Source: Sphingobium sp.
GTDB lineage: Bacteria > Pseudomonadota > Alphaproteobacteria > Sphingomonadales > Sphingomonadaceae
Length of the DNA: 35,005 bases
Assembly: GCA_022652485.1 (NCBI GenBank)
Contig: JALCRK010000003.1
Span: forward strand, 99,798-134,802
Direction of reading: 5' to 3'
Positions 17,870-26,328 of the stretch are shown here, piece by piece. Position numbers and translations under genes: made by a program. The notes below the pieces were generated by a model. The model was not told the origin of the DNA, did no database searches, and saw nothing but the letters and a program-made list of their open reading frames with translations. How positions within the stretch are numbered: the stretch's first letter is position 1; each line of letters opens with the position of its first letter.

Positions 17870-19639
17870 TTATACCGCAGCTGCGGCTGGTGGTGGCGCG
17901 GGCGCGGCCCGATCCTGCCGTGCATCGGGCAGGAGATGACCGACGAGTTTTTCCTTGGGACCAAAGGCAATAGAACGACCTTCCTTCATCAACAGCACCA
18001 GATCGACCGAGGCGAGCAGCGATGGACGATGCGCGACGGCGACGACAATCGCCCCCCGTGCCCGCACATCCATGATCGCGCTCGCCAGCGCCTCTTCTCC
18101 TTGCGCATCGAGGTTGGAATTTGGTTCATCGAGAATGATAAAAAACGGGTCACCATAAAGCGCGCGGGCGAGACCGATGCGCTGGCGCTGGCCGCCGGAA
18201 AGGGCGCGGCCGTCCGGCCCGACCTGGGTGTTGTAGCCCTCCGGCAGGTGGAGGATGAGATCGTGCACCCCGGCGAGCTTCGACGCCTTGATGACTTCCT
18301 CGGGGATCGCATTGGGATCGAAACGCGCAATATTCTCCGCCACCGTGCCGGTGATCAGCTCCACATTTTGCGGCAGATAGCCGATGTGGCGGCCCAAACT
18401 CTCCGGCGGCCATTGCGTCAGATCGGCATTGTCGAGCCGCACCGCGCCCGATTTCAAGGGCCATATCCCGGCGAGCGCGCGCACCAGCGTCGACTTGCCG
18501 CAACCGCTGGGGCCAAGGATCGCCAGCCCTTCGCCCGCGCGCAAGCCGAAATTGACACCGAGCACGGTCATGCGATCGACACCCGGCGGACCCAGGGTCA
18601 CGTCCTCGGCGCTCATCAGCTTGTCCGGTGCGGGCAGCATGTCGGCGCTGGGGAGTTCGGGCATGGCGAGGATCAGGGTCTTGAGGCGCGCCCAGCCCTG
18701 CCGTGCACCGACAAAACCGCGCCAGTTGGCAATCGCCGCCTCGACCGGGGCCAGCGCGCGGGAGGACAGGATCGAGCTGGCGAAGATCACGCCGCCGCTC
18801 GCCTTCTGGTCCATCACCAGCAGCGCGCCAACCGTGAGCACGCCGGATTGCAGCACCATGCGCAGGATCTTGGTGAGGTTGCTCAAGGAGCTTGCGATGC
18901 CATTGAGCTTCTCCTGCGCGGCGAGGAACTGGCCGCTCGCCACGCGCCAGCGCCCCGCGATCCGCCCTTCCATCCCCAGCGCGTACAGCACCTCGGAATG
19001 ACGGCGGGTGATATCCGCCACCATCTGGCGGGCTCCTGCCAGCGCCATCAGCTTCTGGTTCTTTTCCGAGGTCAGCCGCTCGGTGAGGAACGTGAGGAAT
19101 ATGAGCACCGCACCGCCGATCAGCACGGCGATGCCAAGATAGGGATGCAGCAGGAACAGGATGACGATGAAAAACAGCATCCACGGCAGATCGACCAGCG
19201 CGGACGGCCCTGGCCCGGCGAGGAACTGACGCAGTTGATCGAGATCACGCATCGGCTGGAGGCTGTCCATCTGCGTCTGGGTGCGGGCCATGGCACTCAT
19301 CAGCGCGTGCACGTCGCCGCTCAGGTCCACATCCACCGCCGCCGAGAAATGCAGCAGCACCCGGCTGCGGATGAAATCGAGCACGCCCTGAAAGGCATAG
19401 GCGATGAGCACGAGAATGGCGCAGCCGACCAGCGTCGGGATGCTGCCGCTTGGCAGCACCATGTCATACACCATCATCATGTAGAGCGAGCCGGAGAGCA
19501 GCAGCACGTTCAAGACCGCGCTCAGCACGAAGGTCGCGGTCATCGCCTTGCGCGCATGGCCGAGGATCAACCCGAGGCGCTGCTTCGCTGCATCGCCCTG
19601 GACCCAGCCCTCCGCACCCTCTAAGCCTACTTCCGCCAC
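17870..19639 (-). CDS. PrtD-type ABC transporter (type I secretion permease/ATPase), AtrD-like
   Basis: This 589-residue fused transporter has about six membrane helices in residues 30-290 and a nucleotide-binding domain with Walker A GPSGCGKST (376-384), signature LSGGQRQR (480-487), Walker B FIILDEP (500-506) and an H-loop VAHRPS. The architecture is that of PrtD/HasD type I exporters of proteins. Sphingan clusters carry a homologue (AtrD) beside rhsACBD, exactly the neighbourhood seen here. Its usual membrane-fusion partner (AtrB/PrtE, HlyD family) is not present in the window. The start is a GTG at 19639 with GAGG five bases upstream; it overlaps the acyltransferase upstream by 13 bases. 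The C-terminus is an Ala/Pro-rich tail. Confidence 0.88.
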   Translation of the reverse strand: MAEVGLEGAEGWVQGDAAKQRLGLILGHARKAMTATFVLSAVLNVLLLSGSLYMMMVYDMVLPSGSIPTLVGCAILVLIAYAFQGVLDFIRSRVLLHFSAAVDVDLSGDVHALMSAMARTQTQMDSLQPMRDLDQLRQFLAGPGPSALVDLPWMLFFIVILFLLHPYLGIAVLIGGAVLIFLTFLTERLTSEKNQKLMALAGARQMVADITRRHSEVLYALGMEGRIAGRWRVASGQFLAAQEKLNGIASSLSNLTKILRMVLQSGVLTVGALLVMDQKASGGVIFASSILSSRALAPVEAAIANWRGFVGARQGWARLKTLILAMPELPSADMLPAPDKLMSAEDVTLGPPGVDRMTVLGVNFGLRAGEGLAILGPSGCGKSTLVRALAGIWPLKSGAVRLDNADLTQWPPESLGRHIGYLPQNVELITGTVAENIARFDPNAIPEEVIKASKLAGVHDLILHLPEGYNTQVGPDGRALSGGQRQRIGLARALYGDPFFIILDEPNSNLDAQGEEALASAIMDVRARGAIVVAVAHRPSLLASVDLVLLMKEGRSIAFGPKEKLVGHLLPDARQDRAAPAPPPAAAAV

Positions 19640-20088
19640 ATCCGCCTCGTATTCTCGTCCGCCCCTTTGAGGCGGCCCATCTTGCCGACTTCTATGTCGG
19701 TTTTAAGAATGCGCGCCGGATTTCCTCCGACGATGCAGCGCGGCGGCACATCCTCGAACACGAAAGCACCCGCACCCACGATCACTTCGTCGCCGATGGT
19801 TACGCCGGGGAGGATGGTCGAGCCGCCGCCGATGAAACAGCGCTTGCCGATATGGATCGGCCTGTCCTCGCCGGACACAGGATCACGCGTGATGAGCAGG
19901 GTCTTGAACGCGACCAAAGTCTCCGCGTCGATGACGATGCCGCGCTTCATACCAGTCACCGTGCGGCCGGAGAGGGAAACCGTGGAGCTGGGATGAACCT
20001 CCACCCCCCGCCTTCGCAGACGCGCCCGCTGGATCGACATCGCGAAGGCGCGAACCTTTCGCAGGCTATTGAGAGAGCGCACGGACAT
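19627..20088 (-). CDS. Hexapeptide-repeat acyltransferase (short)
   Basis: This 153-residue protein has left-handed beta-helix turns such as IHIGKRCFIGGGSTILPG and VTIGDEVIVGAGAFV, and ends with the family motif IVGGNPARIL. The N-terminal 25 residues are basic. It probably transfers an acyl group from acyl-CoA to a sugar, but the acceptor is unknown. It lies directly upstream of the ABC transporter, overlapping it by 13 bases, and is divergent (53-base gap) from a second short acyltransferase at 20142. The two look like paralogues of one another. Confidence 0.8.
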   Translation of the reverse strand: MSVRSLNSLRKVRAFAMSIQRARLRRRGVEVHPSSTVSLSGRTVTGMKRGIVIDAETLVAFKTLLITRDPVSGEDRPIHIGKRCFIGGGSTILPGVTIGDEVIVGAGAFVFEDVPPRCIVGGNPARILKTDIEVGKMGRLKGADENTRRMWRK

Positions 20089-20141
20089 TGTGCAGCACTA
20101 ATGCCTCGCACCGCCGGTTGTAAACATCTCTCGGTTGTCAG

Positions 20142-20564
20142 ATGCGCCGGATGGACTTATTGCCGATGTCCATGCACCGCACCGCAGCAAAATCCTTTCC
20201 CCGCACGTCCCTGAAGCAGCGCCTCCAGAGGTTCGTACAGACCCGGATCTGGAAGACGGACATCCACCCCAGCGCATGGATCGCGGAAACGGCGCTGATC
20301 GACCGCACATGGCCGAAGGGTGTGCATATCGAAGCGGAGTGCTTCATCGACGAGGAAGCGGTGGTGCTGACGCACGACATGACGCGCGGCATCTATATGG
20401 ATACGCGCATCGGCGCGGGCACGATTATCGGCGCGCGCGCGATCGTGATGCCGGGGATCACGGTAGGGAAGAACTGCACGATATTGCCGGGCACGCTGGT
20501 GAACCGCGATCTGCCGGATGGGTCTGTCGTGAGCGGGAATCCGGCGAAACCCGTCGATCAGTAA
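20142..20564 (+). CDS. Hexapeptide-repeat acyltransferase (short, divergent partner)
   Basis: This 140-residue protein has beta-helix hexapeptides (IGAGTIIGARAIVMPGITVG) and the closing VVSGNPAKPV, the standard end of sugar O-acyltransferases. The catalytic-His region may be VVLTHDM. Length is short for the family, and the N-terminal part (HPSAWIAETALIDRTW) forms an extra pair of turns. The start is uncertain: ATGs at 20142, 20151, 20166 and 20172 are in frame and none has a clear ribosome-binding site. It converges on and overlaps by 7 bases the gene ending at 20558. It probably decorates the polysaccharide, as inferred from context. Confidence 0.75.
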   Translation: MRRMDLLPMSMHRTAAKSFPRTSLKQRLQRFVQTRIWKTDIHPSAWIAETALIDRTWPKGVHIEAECFIDEEAVVLTHDMTRGIYMDTRIGAGTIIGARAIVMPGITVGKNCTILPGTLVNRDLPDGSVVSGNPAKPVDQ

Positions 20565-22243
20565 GGCGTAATCTCGCGCCCGCAGCCGCGCTCGGCCATA
20601 TGAGCGCGGAGCTGCGCGATCCAGCGGTTGCCCCACGGCACCACCCCCACGCCGAGCGGGACGAAGGTGCTGATATCAAGGACCGCAACATCCTTGCTGG
20701 CGCAGAGGCGATCGAGGTCGGCAAGGCGGAGCCAGCCGATACTCATGACGACGGGGTTGCCCAGCGGTTCGCTCTCCGGCCCGCGCACAAGGTCCGTCAC
20801 ATAACGGCCGCCGCGCGGATCGACCAGCACCACATCCGCGCCGCTCGCGAGGATGCGCCGGTGCACTTCGGCATAGGGCGCGACATAATCCCGCGCGCGG
20901 CTCATCAGGAAGCTCGCCATGAGGAGCGCGATCAAGGCCGAAACGGCGAGCACGCGCGTGTCCCTGCGCTTGAGGCTCGCCCAGCCAAGCCCCGCGAGCA
21001 GCGCGAAGCTGCCGATGAAGCCATGCAGATAGCGATAGCCCCAGCCATAGCCCGGCGAGATCGCGAGCGCCGCCATGCCGAGCGCGCCGAGGCCCAAAGG
21101 CAGCGCGATGCGTTCTCCGCGCAAGGCCGCGCGCCAGCCCATGCGCCACAGGCCGACAAGCGCGAGCGGCACGAGCAACAGATTGTTCCAGGCGAAGAAG
21201 CGGCTCATGTAGAGCAAGGGCCGCCACTCCTCCAGCCGTTCGGCGAGGCTCGACATCTTGTCGGCGACGCCTGCCGAGGGGCGCACATCCGCAGGCGGGC
21301 CATACCAGTCGATCATCAGATGCGGCCACAGCTTGGCCCACACCGCCACCGCGAGGGCGATGGCAGCCATATGGAAGGCCAGCGCGCCCCAGCGCCGTTG
21401 CAACGCGAACCACAGCAGGAACGGCGTCAGGAACACCAAAGGATAATGATATTGGTGCAGCCCGGCGAGGATCAGCACCGTCAACCCAGCGCCGACATGC
21501 CCCGGCCTGTCTCCACGCAGCACCAGCGCCAGCCACACCATGTTCAATGCAAAATGGGCGGTCATCGCATAAGGCGTCATGCCGGTAACGAGCAGCTGGG
21601 CGGAGGTGAGCGCCATCAGCATCGTGACCGCGATGGCCTGCGGGTGCTCGGGCAATATCCTGCGCGCCGCCCGCCACACAGCGATCATGCCGATGACGAG
21701 AAAGACCGGACCGGAGAGGTTGGGATCGCCGATGAGATCGCACAGCGCGCGGAAGGCGGAATTCAAGGGCAGATAGGCGGAATTCCAGTATGCGTCGGCA
21801 CCGAAGGGCGAGAAGAATTCCGGCATGATCGCGCGGCGATAGGCGATCCATTCGGGCGGGATCGGGCGGGCGAGGAAGCCGTCCCGCATCGCCCTTGCCG
21901 CGAATTCGGCCACCTCCTCATCGCGCGAGAGGCTGTAGTTGCCGAACAGCCAGTATCGCCCGCTCCACGCCATCAGCGCGAAGGCGGCAATGGCCGGGAG
22001 GACGATACGCCGGTCGGTTCCCCAGCTCCACCGCCCCTCCGGCGCCAGGCGGATCGCCAGCCCGCCGAGCAGTAGCGCGCCGCATCCCATCATCAGCGCG
22101 GGCAAATCCTGCGAGCGGAAGAAATAGTGCCCGATGGTGCGGCCCTTGAGCCAGTGCACCTCCACGCCCCAGGCGAGCGCCGCCCAAGCCGCGAAGCAGA
22201 GCGCGGCAAGGATCAGCAGCCATGAGACGCGCGCCTGGCTCAC
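20558..22243 (-). CDS. Polytopic membrane protein, GT-C/Wzy-like
   Basis: This 561-residue protein has about 10-12 predicted membrane helices and one early external loop with SLSRDEE (105-110), an acidic pair in the position used by GT-C lipid-sugar-dependent glycosyltransferases (ArnT/PMT-like), followed by long helices and a soluble C-terminal domain from about residue 455 on (DVVLVDPRGGRYV...). It could be a GT-C enzyme acting on lipid-linked sugars in the periplasm, or the Wzy polymerase, which is otherwise missing from the window. I cannot separate these. The start is a GTG at 22243 overlapping the FkbM stop (GTGA). It is the last gene of the operon beginning at 27723. Confidence 0.75.
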   Translation of the reverse strand: MSQARVSWLLILAALCFAAWAALAWGVEVHWLKGRTIGHYFFRSQDLPALMMGCGALLLGGLAIRLAPEGRWSWGTDRRIVLPAIAAFALMAWSGRYWLFGNYSLSRDEEVAEFAARAMRDGFLARPIPPEWIAYRRAIMPEFFSPFGADAYWNSAYLPLNSAFRALCDLIGDPNLSGPVFLVIGMIAVWRAARRILPEHPQAIAVTMLMALTSAQLLVTGMTPYAMTAHFALNMVWLALVLRGDRPGHVGAGLTVLILAGLHQYHYPLVFLTPFLLWFALQRRWGALAFHMAAIALAVAVWAKLWPHLMIDWYGPPADVRPSAGVADKMSSLAERLEEWRPLLYMSRFFAWNNLLLVPLALVGLWRMGWRAALRGERIALPLGLGALGMAALAISPGYGWGYRYLHGFIGSFALLAGLGWASLKRRDTRVLAVSALIALLMASFLMSRARDYVAPYAEVHRRILASGADVVLVDPRGGRYVTDLVRGPESEPLGNPVVMSIGWLRLADLDRLCASKDVAVLDISTFVPLGVGVVPWGNRWIAQLRAHMAERGCGREITPY

Positions 22244-23007
22244 GCGCTCACCGCTCCTTCCGCCGCGAGATCGGAGCGGATGAAGATGCCGTCCATTTCC
22301 ACCAGCAGCGGGAAATGGCCCTTGTTGTTGGCAAAGAAGGCGTTGGGCACGAAACCCTTGCCTTCCAGATAGCCGATCATCGCGCGATAATCCGCCGCGC
22401 CTTCATATTGCGGGCGCACGGCGAGTTCGCTTTGAAGGCCGATCATCTCGCCGAGGCGCGCGCCCGCGCCTTCGCACACCGCGCGGTCATGCCCTTGCGT
22501 ATCCATCTTGAGGAACGGGCGGGACAGGCCGTAGGCACGAAGCAGCTCGTCCAGCATCCCGTCGAGGCGGCGGCATTGCATCTGAACCGTCTTTTCAACC
22601 TTGTTACGCTCGGCGAAGATCGGGTCGAGCCGTTCGGCAGGTTTGGCGATGGAGCTGAACTGGTGCGCGGCCATGATGTGGAATTCCGCCGTGCCGTCAA
22701 AGTCCGACAGCGCCAAGTTGAACACATGCCATTTGGGATCGCGCGCGGCCTTCGCGGAGACGATGGAATACACATCCGGGTTGGGCTCGAACGAGAAGAT
22801 ATGGCCGGAAAAGCCCGCATCCTGCCGCGCGGAGAGCGCATATTGCCCCTCGTTCGCGCCGACATCGATCAATGCGTCGATCCGGAATGCCTCGAAGAAG
22901 CGGCTCAAGCTGAGAATCTCGGGATATTGGTGCACCCGGCCCGTTATCGCCAGCCGCAGCGCCAGCCAGCGCCGCTGCAACTCCCGCCCTATGCGTCCCG
23001 CACTCAT
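22240..23007 (-). CDS. FkbM-family methyltransferase
   Basis: This 255-residue SAM-dependent methyltransferase has motif I IDVGANEGQYA (47-57) and the FSFEPNPDVY acidic loop. Downstream it shows FNLALSDFDGTAEFHI and FLKMDTQGHD, all typical of the FkbM family. Family members O-methylate sugars or other hydroxyls. The ATG at 23007 was chosen because it overlaps the GT4 stop (ATGA); an in-frame extension to 23190 lies inside the GT4 gene. It presumably methylates a sugar in the polymer built by the neighbouring genes, but the target is unknown. Confidence 0.86.
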   Translation of the reverse strand: MSAGRIGRELQRRWLALRLAITGRVHQYPEILSLSRFFEAFRIDALIDVGANEGQYALSARQDAGFSGHIFSFEPNPDVYSIVSAKAARDPKWHVFNLALSDFDGTAEFHIMAAHQFSSIAKPAERLDPIFAERNKVEKTVQMQCRRLDGMLDELLRAYGLSRPFLKMDTQGHDRAVCEGAGARLGEMIGLQSELAVRPQYEGAADYRAMIGYLEGKGFVPNAFFANNKGHFPLLVEMDGIFIRSDLAAEGAVSA

Positions 23008-24164
23008 CGCTTCCCTGCCCTTTGTATCGTCTGTTCGTAAACGCCAAGCGTCGCCGCAGCGGCAGCGCCCCAATCGCCCATTTCCGCGCGCATGGCCAGC
23101 GCCCCCTGCCCCAGTGCCGCGCGCGTATCGGCATCCGACACCAGAGCGCGCAAGGCATCGGCCAGTGCGTCCGCATCGTCGGGCGCGCATAGCCGCACGG
23201 CGCTTTCGTCCAGCCCGGCGAACATTCCGACCCGGCTCGCGACCATCGCCTTGCCATAATGCAGCGCGGAGAGGAACGCCCCGCTGCTGTCGATATGGCG
23301 ATAGGGAAAGGCGATGATGTCGCTTTTCCGCAGATGCGCGTCGAGGCGCTGCTCGGTAAGGAAGCCGAGATCGAGGATCAGCCGGTGGCCGAAGCCTGCA
23401 TCGCGCACGCGGTCAAGGAGCGGGGCAATGTCCATGAAGGGCTTGCCCGCCACCGCCAGCTCGAATTCCAGCCCCTGCCGCCAGAGCGACAGGGACGCCG
23501 CGATCAGCAGATCGAAGCCCTTGTACGGCCGGATCGTGCCGAAGAAGAGGATGCGCGGCGCCTGGGGATCGCCCACCGCGGCGAGATCGGCGGGATTGGC
23601 GCGCGCCAGCTCCATCGGCGGGTGGGGCACGATATGGAGCCTGTCCGGGGATAGGCCTTGCGCGATCATCGCATCATAGGTGGTCTGGCCATGCACGATC
23701 AGCGCATCGAACTGATCGAGAACCAGGCGATAGCCCTCTCCCTGCGCGCCGCTGTCGCCATGATAGGCCGAGGCATTATGGACCGTGTGGACCAGCGCGG
23801 GCCGCTTGCGACCTTTGCGGAGACGCGCGATCAGGCGGCGGTCGGCCAAAGGAAAGGGCAGCCATTGCATGTGCACCACATCGTCGGCGCACAGATTGGC
23901 TATGGCACCGATGGAGGCGGAGGCGAGATATTCCGCCGCCTTGAGCGCGCGGAAGGCAGTGCCCTCCCCCAGCGCGCCGCGCAGCCGCTCCGATCTGGCG
24001 AAGAAGCGCGGCACATAGGTGTAATGCTTCGGTTCGATCGCATCGGTGGCGCGCATCGGGCGGGCGAGCAGGCTCACCTCATGCCCGGCATCGCCCAGCG
24101 CCGCGCACAGCCCATCGTCATACCGCCCGGTGAACAGCGAGGGATCGAGCATCGCGATCTTCAC
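23004..24164 (-). CDS. GT4 (group 1) glycosyltransferase
   Basis: This 386-residue GT-B enzyme has an N-terminal half with GRYDDGLCAALGDAGHEV (13-30) and an HTVHNASAYHGD segment, and a C-terminal donor-binding half beginning ILFFGTIRPYKGFDLLI. The conserved E-x7-E region is replaced by SSGAFLSALHYGKAMVAS, which is within the variation seen in the family. The start is a GTG at 24164 that overlaps the upstream flippase stop (GTGA). It would add one sugar to the lipid-linked unit in the cytoplasm; donor unknown. Confidence 0.85.
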   Translation of the reverse strand: MKIAMLDPSLFTGRYDDGLCAALGDAGHEVSLLARPMRATDAIEPKHYTYVPRFFARSERLRGALGEGTAFRALKAAEYLASASIGAIANLCADDVVHMQWLPFPLADRRLIARLRKGRKRPALVHTVHNASAYHGDSGAQGEGYRLVLDQFDALIVHGQTTYDAMIAQGLSPDRLHIVPHPPMELARANPADLAAVGDPQAPRILFFGTIRPYKGFDLLIAASLSLWRQGLEFELAVAGKPFMDIAPLLDRVRDAGFGHRLILDLGFLTEQRLDAHLRKSDIIAFPYRHIDSSGAFLSALHYGKAMVASRVGMFAGLDESAVRLCAPDDADALADALRALVSDADTRAALGQGALAMRAEMGDWGAAAAATLGVYEQTIQRAGKR

Positions 24165-25501
24165 GGCGCGACCTTTTGTGGGGTGGCCCGCACCAGCCGC
24201 CGCATCGCGAAGACATGGAGCGCCGCCGTGCCCAGAAAACAGAGCATATACAATGCCATGAACGACATATCTGAGAGCGGAAATGGATTGCCGATCGCCA
24301 ACGCCAGCGGCACGCTCGCCAGCGAACCCGCGAGGAACGGCAGCGACTGCCTCAACAGCGGCGCAAAGCGGCCGAGCGCACCCTGCACATAGACCGACAC
24401 GCACATGATCGAGAGCGCGAGCAGCAGCACGGCGAGCAGGAGCAGTTCGTCGCCCATGATATGCACCCTGTCGTCATACAGCTTGGCGAAGATCATCGGG
24501 CCGAACAGGCTGAGAGCCATACCGGCGCTCGCCGCGATGCCCAGCGCCACCCAAAAGGCGCGCCTCAAGCCGCGGCGGAAGCTCTCTGTGTCATGCACGA
24601 ACCAGCTGCGCGTCAGGCGTGGCAGCGCGCCTTCGATGGTCGCGCGGATCGTCGTCGCGACCGCGCGGATGATCTTGAAGGTGAAATCGAAGATCAGCAG
24701 CAGGCGCGTGTCGTGGGTCAGCGCCGCGATCATGAAATAGGGGCTGTTATAGGCGGCGACCTCGCTGATGGTGAGTGCCGCCGACGCGCCGATATCGCGC
24801 AAGTAAGACCGTTTCACATGGCCGCCGCCGCGCCGCCAGTCGAGCCAGTGCCCAAAGCGCATCCCCGCGCGGCGGTGGATCAGCACGATACCGAGCAGCG
24901 TGCCCGCGACGTTGATGAGGAGCAGCGACGTCACCGAGGCGAGCAGGCTGAGACCTTCGAGCACCGAAAACAGCGCGGCGAGCCCAGCCAGGCGGCGGGC
25001 AATGTCGGTCAGCTCCCACAGGAGGTTGCGGTCCACCGCCGCCAGCGCGCGCTTGGCCAGCAAAAGCAATATGTTGAGAGCGGAACCAAAGAAGAATATG
25101 AGGAAAATCGCAGGCATTTGCGTGCGGATGACGCCCAGCAGCATCGCGCCGATCACGACTGCGCCGCCGATGACAATAAGGCTGGTGAGGAAGAGGAACA
25201 GCACGCCGATCTCCTCATGCCGGAAATCGCCCTGCTCGACGCCAATGCCCTCGCCCGCCCCCAGCCAGTAGCGCCGCAGCCGGGAATAGATGACGTTGGT
25301 GATGCCGAACTCCGCCGAGATGGTGAAGTTGTTGAACGCGATCAGCAGCAGGAAGGCGCGGAATTCCTCAGCAGGCAGCGCGCGCACGAACACATAGGTA
25401 ACGGCGAAGCCCCAGATCATCGACAGGCCGACGCTCGCGAGCTTCGCGAGGGTCAGCACCCGCGCCGAGCGCTCTCCGGCATTGATGAGCGCGCGGACCA
25501 A
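24161..25501 (-). CDS. Second flippase-like polysaccharide biosynthesis protein
   Basis: This polytopic protein of about 446 residues has about 12 helices and the conserved early segment GFAVTYVFVRALPAEEF of MOP-type flippases. It also has the loop ATTIRATIEGALPRLTRSW, the mid-chain repeat entry. It would export lipid-linked units made by the flanking GTs. The start is uncertain because no ATG is suitable: a TTG at 25501 with GAGG upstream, 7 bases after the methyltransferase stop, fits best; TTG 25561 and GTG 25459 are alternatives. It differs clearly from the flippase at 13048-14364. Confidence 0.78.
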   Translation of the reverse strand: MVRALINAGERSARVLTLAKLASVGLSMIWGFAVTYVFVRALPAEEFRAFLLLIAFNNFTISAEFGITNVIYSRLRRYWLGAGEGIGVEQGDFRHEEIGVLFLFLTSLIVIGGAVVIGAMLLGVIRTQMPAIFLIFFFGSALNILLLLAKRALAAVDRNLLWELTDIARRLAGLAALFSVLEGLSLLASVTSLLLINVAGTLLGIVLIHRRAGMRFGHWLDWRRGGGHVKRSYLRDIGASAALTISEVAAYNSPYFMIAALTHDTRLLLIFDFTFKIIRAVATTIRATIEGALPRLTRSWFVHDTESFRRGLRRAFWVALGIAASAGMALSLFGPMIFAKLYDDRVHIMGDELLLLAVLLLALSIMCVSVYVQGALGRFAPLLRQSLPFLAGSLASVPLALAIGNPFPLSDMSFMALYMLCFLGTAALHVFAMRRLVRATPQKVAP

Positions 25502-25508
25502 GCCTGCC

Positions 25509-26258
25509 TCAGCCTGCGGTCTTCGGGCGGCGGGCGCGATAGAGCACCTCCCCCAGCGCAAGCCTGTGCACCTCTGCTTCGGCGCAATCCCGCGCGTCGA
25601 TCACGTCGAGGTCGAACCCGGCAGCGCGGATACGGTCCGCGAAATCGGGGCCATACTGGCGGACATGATCCCACTGGCCGAAGCGGCGCTCGCGCTCTTT
25701 CGGCGGCATGGCGTAGGAGCCGTCCTCGGTGGGTTTCTCCCACAACGGCACGATCAGCCATGCCGCCCCGCCAGGCTTGAGCGCCTCGAAAATATTACGC
25801 AGCACCCAGGCGTCGTCCGGCACATGCTCCATCACATGGCTGGCGTAGAACAGATCGAAGCGCGCTTTCTCGCCGATGTCCATCAGGTCGACCTTGCGGA
25901 CGCCCGGCACCCTGTAGATCTCCGGGAACAGGTCGGCGGGCACATAATCGCGTGCGCCCTCGCGCAGTCGCGCGACGAGACTTGCCTCGTTGGGGGCCAT
26001 GTGAAGGATAGCGCCCCCCGCCGGAACGGCGATACGCCCGGTGTCGAGCAGATGATGCACCAGCCGCTCGCGCGGGGAAGCGCCGCACGCCGGGCACCCC
26101 CATTCGGCGCAATCGCCATAGCGGAAAAAACCCGCGACATCGGTATCGCAGGCGGGACAATGCCGATCCCTGCGCGCGCCCAGCAGCGTGCGCACCACGA
26201 GGCCGACACGCGACGCGTGCTTGCCCGCCGCCTTCATCGCGCGCTGCGCGGTTATCAT
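25509..26258 (-). CDS. SAM-dependent methyltransferase with N-terminal zinc-binding cysteines
   Basis: This 249-residue protein carries two Cys pairs (Cys34/Cys37 and Cys55/Cys58, both C-P-A-C) that probably bind zinc. A class I methyltransferase domain (Methyltransf_11-like) follows, with ILHMAPNEASLVARL at about 84-98, a D-L-DIGE acidic region, and YASHVMEHVPDD at about 138-149, which is the conserved motif around motif IV. The ATG at 26258 has GGAGG 8 bases upstream. It lies between the priming transferase and the flippase in one operon, so it probably methylates a sugar intermediate. It could alternatively be a generic small-molecule methyltransferase. Confidence 0.83.
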   Translation of the reverse strand: MITAQRAMKAAGKHASRVGLVVRTLLGARRDRHCPACDTDVAGFFRYGDCAEWGCPACGASPRERLVHHLLDTGRIAVPAGGAILHMAPNEASLVARLREGARDYVPADLFPEIYRVPGVRKVDLMDIGEKARFDLFYASHVMEHVPDDAWVLRNIFEALKPGGAAWLIVPLWEKPTEDGSYAMPPKERERRFGQWDHVRQYGPDFADRIRAAGFDLDVIDARDCAEAEVHRLALGEVLYRARRPKTAG

Positions 26259-26328
26259 TGATGGAGCCTCCGTGCCGTCATCGGAAAACTGCTATGCCGC
26301 GCGGATCAGGAATAGCAAGAGGAGGTGA

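Noticed and set aside
17936..19624. A 562-codon open frame antisense to the ABC transporter.
   Set aside because: The sense strand contains all ABC motifs; the antisense product has none and is His/Arg/Gln-rich, as expected for a shadow.
20135..22075. A 646-codon open frame on the + strand opposite the membrane protein gene.
   Set aside because: Its translation is charged and low in hydrophobic content, while the opposite strand gives a coherent polytopic protein with coupled starts.
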